The notes below the pieces were generated by a model, which was not told the DNA's origin, searched no databases, and saw only the letters and a program-made list of their open reading frames with translations. Position numbers and translations under genes: made by a program. This document shows, in pieces, positions 1 to 6,762 of a DNA stretch of 40,196 bases (position 1 is its first letter; every line of letters begins with the position of its first letter). Source of the DNA: an uncultured Granulosicoccaceae bacterium (GTDB lineage: Bacteria; Pseudomonadota; Gammaproteobacteria; CALCKW01); assembly GCA_937925815.1 (NCBI GenBank), contig CALAMQ010000047.1, forward strand, positions 1 to 40,196, read 5' to 3'.

Positions 1-894
1 GCGAGCTGCAACGGGGTCGCCACGATCAAACCCACGCAGGGCCGCGTGCCGTCGTTTAGCCCGTCTTTCACACGCGAGCGACCGGCCCTCGCCCAGCTCT
101 TTTCAACCCAGGGCCCGATCACACGCAGCGCCGAAGACTGCATGCTCGCGCTCGACGCCATGAGCCAAAGCGATTGGCGCGATCCCAACCAAGTGCCAGC
201 GACCCTGCATTACGCCGACGACGCCCATCCCTGCGCGGTGGCGCTCGCCGAGGTGCCGCCTGACATGGACTTTGATGACACCGTGCGCGAGGCGCTTGCC
301 AGCGCGAGCGAACACCTCACGCGCGCGGGTTACCAAGTCACGCGAGTTGAAATGCCCGCGATGGACCGCTTGATGCCGCTGTGGTGCGATCTCGTGTTGC
401 ACGAGCTTGCGAGCCTCACGGGCCAGTCGATGCTGGCCAATGCGAGCGCGGATTTCCACACCGTGTGGCAGGACTACACCACGCTCTTCCCGCCGCCGAC
501 CGATAACGGCGTGCTCGAAGCCATGGCCGAGCGGCTGAGCGTGATTCGGCAGTGGCTGGCAGTGCTCGAGCGCTATCCCATCGTGCTCGCACCGGTCAGT
601 ACCGCGCGCACACCTGGCCCCCGAGGCGACCTCGACTACCCCGATGGCGCGGGCGCCTTTCTGAACCGTCAGCTTCGTTTCACAACCGGTATCAACCTAC
701 TCGGACTGCCTTCGGCTGTGGTGTGCAGCGGTGTCTTCGACGGCATGCCTATCGGTGTACAAGTGATCGCATCGCGCTTTCGAGAGATGCGCAGCCTGCA
801 CGCCGCTGCCGCGATTGAACGCGGCACCGCGCTCGATTGGCCGGCGCTTTGGCGTGATCGCGTCGCGTCCGGCGCCAACCCAGCGCCGGCTTAA
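1..894 (+). CDS. Amidase signature family protein, C-terminal part (5' truncated by window)
   Basis: The reading frame is open from base 1, so the gene begins outside the window and only its last 297 codons are here. The first residues, ASCNGVATIKPTQGRVPSF, match the end of the amidase signature, where the pattern is PA..C(N)G...KPT.GRVP. In this family the Ser-cisSer-Lys triad lies just before this point, so the catalytic residues themselves are not visible. The next segment (QGPITRSAEDCMLALDAM) is the usual GP(M/I)(A/T)RS.ED helix. Members hydrolyse amide bonds of varied substrates (amides, carbamates, indoleacetamide-like compounds); the substrate cannot be told. The end near residue 240 (GLPSAVVCSGVFDGMPIGVQVIA) is the conserved GLPA...P.G.PIG.Q.I block, so the C-terminus is intact. 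The transketolase gene follows 116 bases later on the same strand. Family certain, substrate unknown. Confidence 0.9.
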   Translation, partial: ASCNGVATIKPTQGRVPSFSPSFTRERPALAQLFSTQGPITRSAEDCMLALDAMSQSDWRDPNQVPATLHYADDAHPCAVALAEVPPDMDFDDTVREALASASEHLTRAGYQVTRVEMPAMDRLMPLWCDLVLHELASLTGQSMLANASADFHTVWQDYTTLFPPPTDNGVLEAMAERLSVIRQWLAVLERYPIVLAPVSTARTPGPRGDLDYPDGAGAFLNRQLRFTTGINLLGLPSAVVCSGVFDGMPIGVQVIASRFREMRSLHAAAAIERGTALDWPALWRDRVASGANPAPA

Positions 895-1010
895 ACCAAG
901 CACGTCCCCATCCGCACCACCACAAAACGCGGATCAGGCTGTAAAATATATCGATGTGTCGCCGACAACTGTGTCTGCGCCGCCCTCCACGAGCTACCGA
1001 GCCCCATCCG

Positions 1011-3008
1011 ATGCCCAACACCAGCACTGACGCACTGTCCGCCAACGCCATTCGAATCCTGTCTGCCGACGCCGTGCAACGCGCCAATTCCGGTCACCCT
1101 GGTGCCCCGATGGGCATGGCAGATATGGCAGTCGCGCTGTGGCAACGCCACTTGCAGCACAACCCCTCTGACCCACAGTGGCTCAATCGCGACCGCTTTG
1201 TGCTGTCCAACGGGCACGCGTCGATGCTCATCTATTCCTTGCTGCACCTGACCGGCTACGACCTGCCGATGTCGGAGATCGAGAATTTCAGGCAGCTGCA
1301 CAGCAAGACCCCAGGTCACCCGGAAGTGGATGTCACCCCAGGGGTTGAAACCACAACCGGGCCGCTCGGACAAGGTATCGCCAACGCCGTTGGCATGGCG
1401 CTCGCCGAGAAGCTGCTGGCTGACGAGTTCAACCGCCCAGATCACGTGGTCATCGACCACCACACCTACACCTTCCTCGGCGACGGCTGCCTGATGGAGG
1501 GCATCAGCCACGAGGTCTGCGCGCTAGCGGGCAGCTTGAAGCTCGAAAAACTGATTGTGCTGTGGGACGACAACGGCATCTCAATCGACGGTGAAGTCGG
1601 TCCGTGGTTCAGCGACGACACCCCTGCGCGCTTTCGCGCCTACGGCTGGAACGTCATCGAAGCGGTCGACGGCCACGACGTCGACGCCATCGACGCCGCC
1701 ATCGCAACCGCCAAAACGCACACCGGCGCACCCACGTTGATCGCGTGTCGCACCCGCATTGGCGAGGGCTCGCCAAACAAAGCCGGCACGGCCAAAGCGC
1801 ACGGCGCGCCGCTCGGGGATGATGAAATCGCCCTGACCCGCGACGCGCTGGGTTGGGATGCGGCACCTTTTACGGTACCTGACGCCGCACGCGCAGCGTG
1901 GGACGCCAGCAGCGCCGGCGCCGAACGCCAAACGCAATGGCAAGCCCGCTATGACGCCTACCGCGCCGCCCACCCCGCGCTTGCCACCGAGCTCGAGCGC
2001 CGCATGGCAGGTGAGCTGCCAGCGGATTACGCCACGCGCAGCGCCCGGATACTCGCCGAACTCAGCACCGATGACACCAAACACGCCACACGCAAGGCCT
2101 CTCAGATTGCCATCACCGCGCTCGCGGACTGGCTGCCTGAGATGCTCGGCGGCTCGGCTGACTTGACCGGCTCAAACCTCACCAACTGGCCAGACTGCGG
2201 CGCCGTGCGCGGCGGACAACCGGGCGGGCGTCACATCAACTACGGCGTGCGTGAATTCGGCATGGCCGCGATCATGAACGGCATCACCCTGCACGGTGGC
2301 TACATCCCCTTCGGCGGCACCTTCCTCACCTTCTCTGACTACTCGCGCAACGCGCTGCGGATGTCCGCGCTGATGAAGCGCCGCACCATCCACGTCTTCA
2401 CCCACGACTCCATTGGGCTCGGTGAAGACGGCCCGACGCACCAGTCGGTGGAGCACGCCGCGAGCTTGCGTTTGATCCCGAATCTCGATGTCTGGCGCCC
2501 GGGAGACCTCAGCGAGACCGTCGTGGCGTGGACCGAGTCGCTGGCGGCGGCTGATCGCCCGAGCGCGTTGCTGCTTTCGCGCCAGGGCATGCCGCCGCAA
2601 GCGCGCGATGAAGCCACCCGCGCCGCGATTGCCAAAGGCGGCTACACCCTCGTCGACGCCGACAACCCGGCCGCTGTGTTGATCGGCACCGGATCGGAAC
2701 TCCACCTCGCGGTCGAGGCCGCCGAAGCGCTCGCCGCCGACGGCATCGCCGTGCGCGTGGTCTCCATGCCTTGCCTCGACGCCTTCGAACGCCAAGACCG
2801 CAGTTACCGCGACAGCGTCATCCCGCCTGGCACGCCAGTGGCTGCCATCGAGGCCGGTGTCGCAGACACTTGGCTGCGTTTCGCACCGCGTGAGCAGGTC
2901 ATCGCGATGCCTGGATTTGGCGAGTCAGCGCCAGGCGGCACGCTCTATGAGCACTTTGGAATCTCAAGTGCAGCGCTCGTCGACGCGGTTCGCAAGGCGC
3001 TCGCCTGA
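1011..3008 (+). CDS. tktA: Transketolase
   Basis: ThDP-dependent enzyme of 665 residues moving two-carbon ketol units between sugar phosphates in the pentose phosphate (and, if present, Calvin) pathway; cytoplasmic. Visible family marks: [15 protein letters not shown] near residue 23, [34 protein letters not shown], the ThDP motif [12 protein letters not shown] followed by the helix ending in WDDN, and in the pyrimidine domain [17 protein letters not shown] and [14 protein letters not shown]. The frame is open further upstream (GTG at 954), but ATG 1011 gives the length and N-terminus usual for the family, so I choose it. A -10-like TAAAAT lies at 942-947 with no clear -35. The stop codon shares one base with the start of rpe, so the two pentose-phosphate enzymes are translationally coupled. 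Confidence 0.97.
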   Translation: MPNTSTDALSANAIRILSADAVQRANSGHPGAPMGMADMAVALWQRHLQHNPSDPQWLNRDRFVLSNGHASMLIYSLLHLTGYDLPMSEIENFRQLHSKTPGHPEVDVTPGVETTTGPLGQGIANAVGMALAEKLLADEFNRPDHVVIDHHTYTFLGDGCLMEGISHEVCALAGSLKLEKLIVLWDDNGISIDGEVGPWFSDDTPARFRAYGWNVIEAVDGHDVDAIDAAIATAKTHTGAPTLIACRTRIGEGSPNKAGTAKAHGAPLGDDEIALTRDALGWDAAPFTVPDAARAAWDASSAGAERQTQWQARYDAYRAAHPALATELERRMAGELPADYATRSARILAELSTDDTKHATRKASQIAITALADWLPEMLGGSADLTGSNLTNWPDCGAVRGGQPGGRHINYGVREFGMAAIMNGITLHGGYIPFGGTFLTFSDYSRNALRMSALMKRRTIHVFTHDSIGLGEDGPTHQSVEHAASLRLIPNLDVWRPGDLSETVVAWTESLAAADRPSALLLSRQGMPPQARDEATRAAIAKGGYTLVDADNPAAVLIGTGSELHLAVEAAEALAADGIAVRVVSMPCLDAFERQDRSYRDSVIPPGTPVAAIEAGVADTWLRFAPREQVIAMPGFGESAPGGTLYEHFGISSAALVDAVRKALA

Positions 3009-3697
3009 TGCAAGCGCCGCTGATTGCGCCGTCCATTTTGTCGGCCAACTTTGCCGCCCTCGGCCAAGACGTCGATGACGCCATCGCCTCGGGTGCCGAG
3101 TGGGTGCATTTTGATGTCATGGACAATCACTACGTGCCCAACCTGAGTTTTGGGCCCGTGGTCTGTCAGGCGCTTCGCAACCACGGTGTGACAGCACCGA
3201 TTGACGTGCACTTGATGGTCAAACCGGTGGACCGCATCGTGCCGGAATTTGCCGAGGCCGGGGCCAGCAGCATCACCTTTCACCCCGAGGCGAGCGAGCA
3301 CGTTGATCGCACGCTGCAATTGATTCGTGACGCAGGCTGCCAAAGCGGTCTGGTATTCAACCCGGCAACGCCGTTGGATTGCCTGCGCTACGTCATCGAC
3401 AAAATAGACATCGTCTTGTTGATGTCGGTCAACCCGGGCTTTGGTGGGCAGTCATTTATTCCCGCCACCCTCGATAAATTGCGCGAGGCGCGCGCGTTGA
3501 TCGACAAGAGCGGCCGCGACATCCGCTTGCAGGTGGACGGCGGCGTCAAACTTGACAACATCGCCGAGATTGCCGCAGCTGGCGCCGACACCTTTGTCGC
3601 GGGTTCAGCGTTTTTCGGTGCCGCGCGGGACAGTGACCCGCATCGCTTTGACACCGTTTGTGCCGAGCTGCGGCAGCGCGCAACGGCAGCTGCCTGA
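3008..3697 (+). CDS. rpe: Ribulose-phosphate 3-epimerase
   Basis: Interconverts ribulose 5-phosphate and xylulose 5-phosphate, the latter being a substrate of the transketolase encoded just upstream. The 229-residue length is the family norm. TIM-barrel landmarks are all present: [13 protein letters not shown] at the N-terminus, [18 protein letters not shown] (metal-binding His and Asp), [25 protein letters not shown] and [11 protein letters not shown] (catalytic Asp), with phosphate-binding [13 protein letters not shown] near the end. The start ATG overlaps the transketolase stop in TGATG, which fixes the start and implies co-translation. The gene ends 34 bases from the convergent EamA gene. 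An 8-bp hairpin at 3741-3761 lies beyond it but has no U-run. Confidence 0.97.
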   Translation: MQAPLIAPSILSANFAALGQDVDDAIASGAEWVHFDVMDNHYVPNLSFGPVVCQALRNHGVTAPIDVHLMVKPVDRIVPEFAEAGASSITFHPEASEHVDRTLQLIRDAGCQSGLVFNPATPLDCLRYVIDKIDIVLLMSVNPGFGGQSFIPATLDKLREARALIDKSGRDIRLQVDGGVKLDNIAEIAAAGADTFVAGSAFFGAARDSDPHRFDTVCAELRQRATAAA

Positions 3698-3731
3698 CGC
3701 GCAGAGCGCGCGCCAACACTTCAGAATTCGA

Positions 3732-4652
3732 CTATTTCACCACCCGGCAGTCAGCCGGGTGCGTCGGCTCGCGCGCTTCCCAAAGCTGCTCCTTCACCAA
3801 CACCACACTCGCCCCGATGAGCACTGCGGCGCCAATAAACACATTGGCAGAAGGCCACTCAGAGAACACCGCGGCACCAATCAGCACCATCCAAATAAAT
3901 TGGGAATTGACCAGGAGTGAGAAAAAATGCACGGGCACGCGCTTGACGGCCTCAAGTGCGAGCCACCGAGACAAAAACATGAGCAACGCGTAGAGCGCCA
4001 CCCACAGCAGATCCACCACGTCCATCGGTTTGTAAACAGAGGGCAAGGCCGCCAGCATCACCACAGCCATGACAACATGCGTGTACAACATCAGTGACAT
4101 CGGGCGGTACTCCCGCTGGCTGATATAACGTGTCAACACAATCGAAAGCGTGCCGGTCAGCACACCAATACTCGCCGCTAGGTACCCGACCAGTTTCCCA
4201 TCGGGTGCACTTGGGAACAGCAACGCAACACCAATACCGCCACCGGCCAAGGCGAGCCAACTACGCGCACCCACCCGGTCTCCCAGAATGGGTTTTGCCA
4301 CCACGCCAGAGAGCAGCGGTGCGAGCCCGATGAACAAAAACACCTCGGCAAAATCGAGGAATTTAAAGGCGTAGTAATAGCCCGCAACGGCGGTGCAAGC
4401 GAATACACACCGGCCCGCCATGGCTTTGGGAAATTCAGTGCGCCACTCCAGCTTTTCCGCGGTTGCCCGTGCCGTGATCACTGAGAATACACAGATGCAC
4501 AAAGCGGACAACACAAAGAGTTGCGGCGCCTCGAATCCGCTTGCGAAATGCTTGACGATGCCGTCGCACGCAGCGGCAATAAACGTGAACAACAACGTGA
4601 TCCCGACGCTGAACCACACCGTGCGAACACGATTCTTGGCAGATACATCCAT
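3732..4652 (-). CDS. DMT superfamily (EamA) transporter, putative exporter of the peptide cassette
   Basis: Integral inner-membrane protein of 306 residues with about ten hydrophobic segments in two EamA halves. Segments include VWFSVGITLLFTFIAAACDG at the start, VFLFIGLAPLLSGVVAKPILGDRVG (the end of a first EamA unit) and VFSEWPSANVFIGAAVLIGASVVLV (the end of the second). EamA proteins export small metabolites, amino acids or nucleotides. The start ATG at 4652 shares a base with the stop of the 355-residue protein (TGATG), so the two are translationally coupled and probably act together; an in-frame GTG one codon earlier is less likely. From its position I infer that it exports the product of the small repeated peptide gene or a derived molecule. 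That role is inference; a generic metabolite exporter is the alternative. Confidence 0.88.
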   Translation of the reverse strand: MDVSAKNRVRTVWFSVGITLLFTFIAAACDGIVKHFASGFEAPQLFVLSALCICVFSVITARATAEKLEWRTEFPKAMAGRCVFACTAVAGYYYAFKFLDFAEVFLFIGLAPLLSGVVAKPILGDRVGARSWLALAGGGIGVALLFPSAPDGKLVGYLAASIGVLTGTLSIVLTRYISQREYRPMSLMLYTHVVMAVVMLAALPSVYKPMDVVDLLWVALYALLMFLSRWLALEAVKRVPVHFFSLLVNSQFIWMVLIGAAVFSEWPSANVFIGAAVLIGASVVLVKEQLWEAREPTHPADCRVVK

Positions 4653-5719
4653 CACCTAGGCACGGCAACTGATCGACTGAAATGATGGAAAAATTCGTCA
4701 AACTTCGGGCAACTCGCGCTCAGCGCGTGGATGTGGGTACGCGCGACATCACTCAACGCATCACCAGCGTCGCGGCTAAAGGCGCCCCAATCCCCAGTTC
4801 TCCGCTCAGCAGAACGCCATAAAATGCCGGACAATTCACGCAGTGGCGTCGGTTGGCGCAGTCTGGATCCGCGGCTAAACACAGCGTCCGAGGCGGTGAA
4901 TCCATTTGCGAGCAACGCACCACCAGCGAGCGACTCCGCCCACCCGAGCGTGAGTGCTTCGTGGTAAAAATCATTACCAGGCATGTTCGTCCCTGACTCT
5001 GTCGCAACTACGGATCCGTGTGCAGCGCGCGCGACATGCTGCCAGTAAAACGGGGGCTCCACCCCGCAATAGCGCAACGCCACGAGCACCTCAGCTAAGA
5101 GGTCGACGTCGTCATCCAACAACGCCACCATTCCAGCATACTCCAAGGACGTCTTGAGATCAGCTAACCACGCTGGATTGTTCATCCCGTACCCACTGAT
5201 GTAAAACACAGCGTGGGTCAGCTCAAAAGCCGCTTTTCGATTAGGCACCGCAAAATACGGCGCGTTGACGCAGAAATTCCTGACTCGATCCAGCAGCGCA
5301 GCGTCCGGTTCCGACGCGGAATTAAACGGGCTTGTTAGCCAATGTGTTTCCAGCCGTTGCAAGTCAGACAACTCACCGGCAACAAAACGCTGATTCAAAA
5401 CAAACTGGTTGAGCGATGAGTATGTGTCGCCGGAAAAACCGAGTAATTCGAGGTCTCGGCAAATAGACAAAATAAAACGGTAGTATTGCGGAAAGAATTG
5501 AAGCCGCAGCGGGGCCTCTTGGTAAAAACGCTCGTAGCAAGCAAGACTCGCGACGGACACAGGCGACTCTGTGCAGGTGAGCACCCGCAGCAACTCTGAA
5601 TTTTCTTTTAGCCAGTACACATCCTCAGGTGAACGGCGCCCTGTCGCAAAACACGTCAACAACGAATTGGCGGTTGCACTCTCATCCTGACTTTCTGTGT
5701 TTTTTACCGCGTACAGCAT
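4652..5719 (-). CDS. Protein of unknown function, candidate peptide-modifying enzyme
   Basis: I do not recognise this 355-residue protein with certainty. It appears all-helical and soluble, with no signal peptide. The most striking stretch is AAFELTHAVFYISGYG (about residues 163-178), followed by LLDDDVDLLAEVLVALRYCG (200-219) and NDFYHEALTLGWAESLAGG (249-267). The pattern of TH..FY, an acidic helix and a later YH recalls, from memory only, uncharacterised helical DUF6895-type proteins, whose conserved His residues could form an active site. It is not a radical SAM, YcaO, LanM, ATP-grasp or DUF692 enzyme: none of their motifs is present. It lies between a small repeat-containing peptide gene and an EamA exporter on the same strand and is coupled to the exporter by a one-base overlap. 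An AGGGG Shine-Dalgarno lies 7 bases before the ATG. A peptide-modifying or peptide-binding role is inferred from context. Confidence 0.85.
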   Translation of the reverse strand: MLYAVKNTESQDESATANSLLTCFATGRRSPEDVYWLKENSELLRVLTCTESPVSVASLACYERFYQEAPLRLQFFPQYYRFILSICRDLELLGFSGDTYSSLNQFVLNQRFVAGELSDLQRLETHWLTSPFNSASEPDAALLDRVRNFCVNAPYFAVPNRKAAFELTHAVFYISGYGMNNPAWLADLKTSLEYAGMVALLDDDVDLLAEVLVALRYCGVEPPFYWQHVARAAHGSVVATESGTNMPGNDFYHEALTLGWAESLAGGALLANGFTASDAVFSRGSRLRQPTPLRELSGILWRSAERRTGDWGAFSRDAGDALSDVARTHIHALSASCPKFDEFFHHFSRSVAVPR

Positions 5720-5911
5720 CCCTTCACCCCTATTCGTTCGGTTTCCGCCATAGAACCATCATCAACGCAATAGCGCCTTTCAAAACGGACCAGTGCCACA
5801 AGCCAAGACTACTTCAGACACCAAAAACCGGCGTAAAAAACAGCAGAAAGCGTGTCACCGTCGCTGTGAGTGTGATCGATAAGGGGGTTGCCGATGTTTC
5901 ACACTAACCGC

Positions 5912-5949
5912 AAAAACCTGCCACCGATTATTCGCAACTCGGTGGCAGG
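5912..5949 (-). terminator. Intrinsic terminator/attenuator after the small peptide gene
   Basis: On the minus strand a perfect 10-bp stem CCTGCCACCG/CGGTGGCAGG with a 13-base loop is followed at once by TTTTTG, the classic form of a rho-independent terminator. It lies about 80 bases after the stop of the 73-residue peptide gene and about 190 bases before the 355-residue protein. It could end most transcripts after the peptide gene and let a fraction read through, giving much peptide and little enzyme and exporter, as is common in peptide loci. The rest of the 309-base gap (5720-6028) holds no gene that I can support and no convincing second promoter. Confidence 0.75.
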
Positions 5950-6028
5950 CAACCGCGAAAATATTACACAATCAAGGCCGCCGCGTTCGTCCGTTGAACA
6001 ACGTGACCTTCAGTGCAATAGTTTTTGA

Positions 6029-6250
6029 TTAAGCGGTGTAGCAGCCGTACAACTCAGAACCGGCGCCAGAGTGCGACGTACCGGCGCGCTGGGTGTAGCA
6101 TCCAAGCAGCTCTGTGCCAGCACCAGAGTGCATTGAGCCTGCTGCAAGGGTGTAGCAACCGAAGAGCTCGGTGCCTTCGCCAGCGAACATCATACTGTCT
6201 TCGACAATTGCGTCCTGTGAAGAGACGACTTCTTGAGTCATTGCGTGCAT
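6029..6250 (-). CDS. Multi-core RiPP-like precursor peptide (three GCYT repeats)
   Basis: A 73-residue peptide with a leader-like N-terminus (residues 1-23, acidic, containing QEVVSSQDAIVEDS) and three tandem units: GEGTELFGCYTLAAGSMHS (24-42), GAGTELLGCYTQRAGTSHS (43-61) and GAGSELYGCYTA (62-73). The invariant part is G-x-G-(T/S)-E-L-x-G-C-Y-T, one Cys per unit, with a linker (x-x-A-G-x-x-H-S) between units. There is no secretion signal or membrane segment. The start is ATG 6250: a GGAGG Shine-Dalgarno at 6260-6264 stands 9 bases before it, while the in-frame TTG at 6259 would abut the GGAGG. Gly and Leu third codon positions differ between units while the residues stay the same, so the repeats are kept by protein-level selection. 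This architecture (leader plus repeated Cys cores, terminator, unknown enzyme, exporter) fits a RiPP precursor. I know of no named family with this core; a metal-binding small protein is the alternative. Confidence 0.8.
   Translation of the reverse strand: MHAMTQEVVSSQDAIVEDSMMFAGEGTELFGCYTLAAGSMHSGAGTELLGCYTQRAGTSHSGAGSELYGCYTA
6032..6181 (-). repeat. Three tandem 57-bp coding repeats (core units of the small peptide)
   Basis: Units read on the minus strand are 6125-6181, 6068-6124 and a shortened last unit 6032-6067 of 12 codons. Each encodes G(E/A)G(T/S)EL(F/L/Y)GCYT. The TGC TAC ACC codons are identical in all three, while the Gly, Thr/Ser and Leu codons have drifted synonymously or conservatively, so this is an old, selected repeat and not a recent slippage product. 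Confidence 0.9.
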
Positions 6251-6273
6251 GATTTTCAACCTCCATATTGTTT

Positions 6274-6316
6274 AATCAAGCGCGATTGATTATGCATGCC
6301 GATCGATTTGATGCAA
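6274..6316 (-). promoter_or_regulatory. Predicted promoter and near-palindromic operator of the peptide gene
   Basis: On the minus strand a -10 element CATAAT (6289-6294, 5 of 6 consensus) follows a weak -35 TTGCAT (6311-6316) after 16 bases. Directly downstream, over the expected transcription start, lies the imperfect palindrome AATCAAGCGCGATTGATT (6274-6291; 16 of 18 bases symmetric), ending 9 bases before the GGAGG of the peptide gene. This position suits a repressor operator. No regulator gene lies in the cassette, so the binding protein is unknown. Confidence 0.4.
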
Positions 6317-6695
6317 CCCCGGTTTTTTAAACTTGACCTCAATCTGTTTTATCGGTAGCCAATTTCAATAACCTTTTTTTTATTGAACGATTGTTGAGTT
6401 ATTAATTCGAAAAATGGCGTTTCAGTATCCAAACAAATCAATAAACCGTAACTGTGTTATGCACGATCATCAGCAGGTTTCAGACACACGCACGGCTTCA
6501 TCGTGCACGCTAATCCTGCGCAGATTGATGCATGCCAGCTCAACTACGGCATTGAAGCGAGCAGGCTTCACAGTGCAACAAGCTCAAATCCACAGCCTTT
6601 GCGCAGTAAGTCGCTATCAGCAAACGTGGCCAGCACTGTCTCGTCTGCGAAAGATCCAGTACCCGATCACGACAATATCAAGTGCTGGCAAGCTG
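6317..6695. other. Intergenic region without a supported gene
   Basis: Divergent spacer between the minus-strand peptide cassette and the plus-strand acyl-CoA genes. The part at about 6330-6430 is distinctly AT-rich, with runs such as GGTTTTTTAAA and an 8-T run, unlike the GC-rich neighbours. The open frames that cross it on the plus strand have no recognisable content and no good ribosome binding site. It probably holds regulatory DNA for both directions; AT-richness may also hint that the cassette was acquired. Confidence 0.5.
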
Positions 6696-6722
6696 TTGAC
6701 AATACGGCGTCGCAGGTACACT
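6696..6722 (+). promoter_or_regulatory. Candidate promoter of the fadB-like operon
   Basis: A perfect -35 TTGACA (6696-6701) is followed after a short 15-base spacer by TACACT (6717-6722, 4 of 6 of the -10 consensus). It is 41 bases before the ATG of the bifunctional acyl-CoA gene. The spacer is shorter than ideal, so this is only a candidate. Confidence 0.35.
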
Positions 6723-6762
6723 GCGTTGTATCACGAAGAGTTACGGCGGCACGAGGCAAGAC

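Noticed and set aside
3741-3761. Hairpin CACCCGGC-5-GCCGGGTG as terminator of rpe or the EamA gene
   Set aside because: No U-run on either strand and it lies inside the last codons of the EamA gene; possible but not supported.
4652-5719. Assignment of the unknown protein to DUF692, radical SAM, YcaO or lanthionine synthetase families
   Set aside because: No CxxxCxxC cluster motif, no YcaO ATP motif, no zinc-binding cyclase motif and no DUF692 metal-ligand pattern are visible.
6025-6252. A plus-strand frame antisense to the small peptide gene
   Set aside because: It lacks a Shine-Dalgarno and its Cys/Arg content simply mirrors the repeats; the minus-strand frame has GGAGG and coherent repeats.
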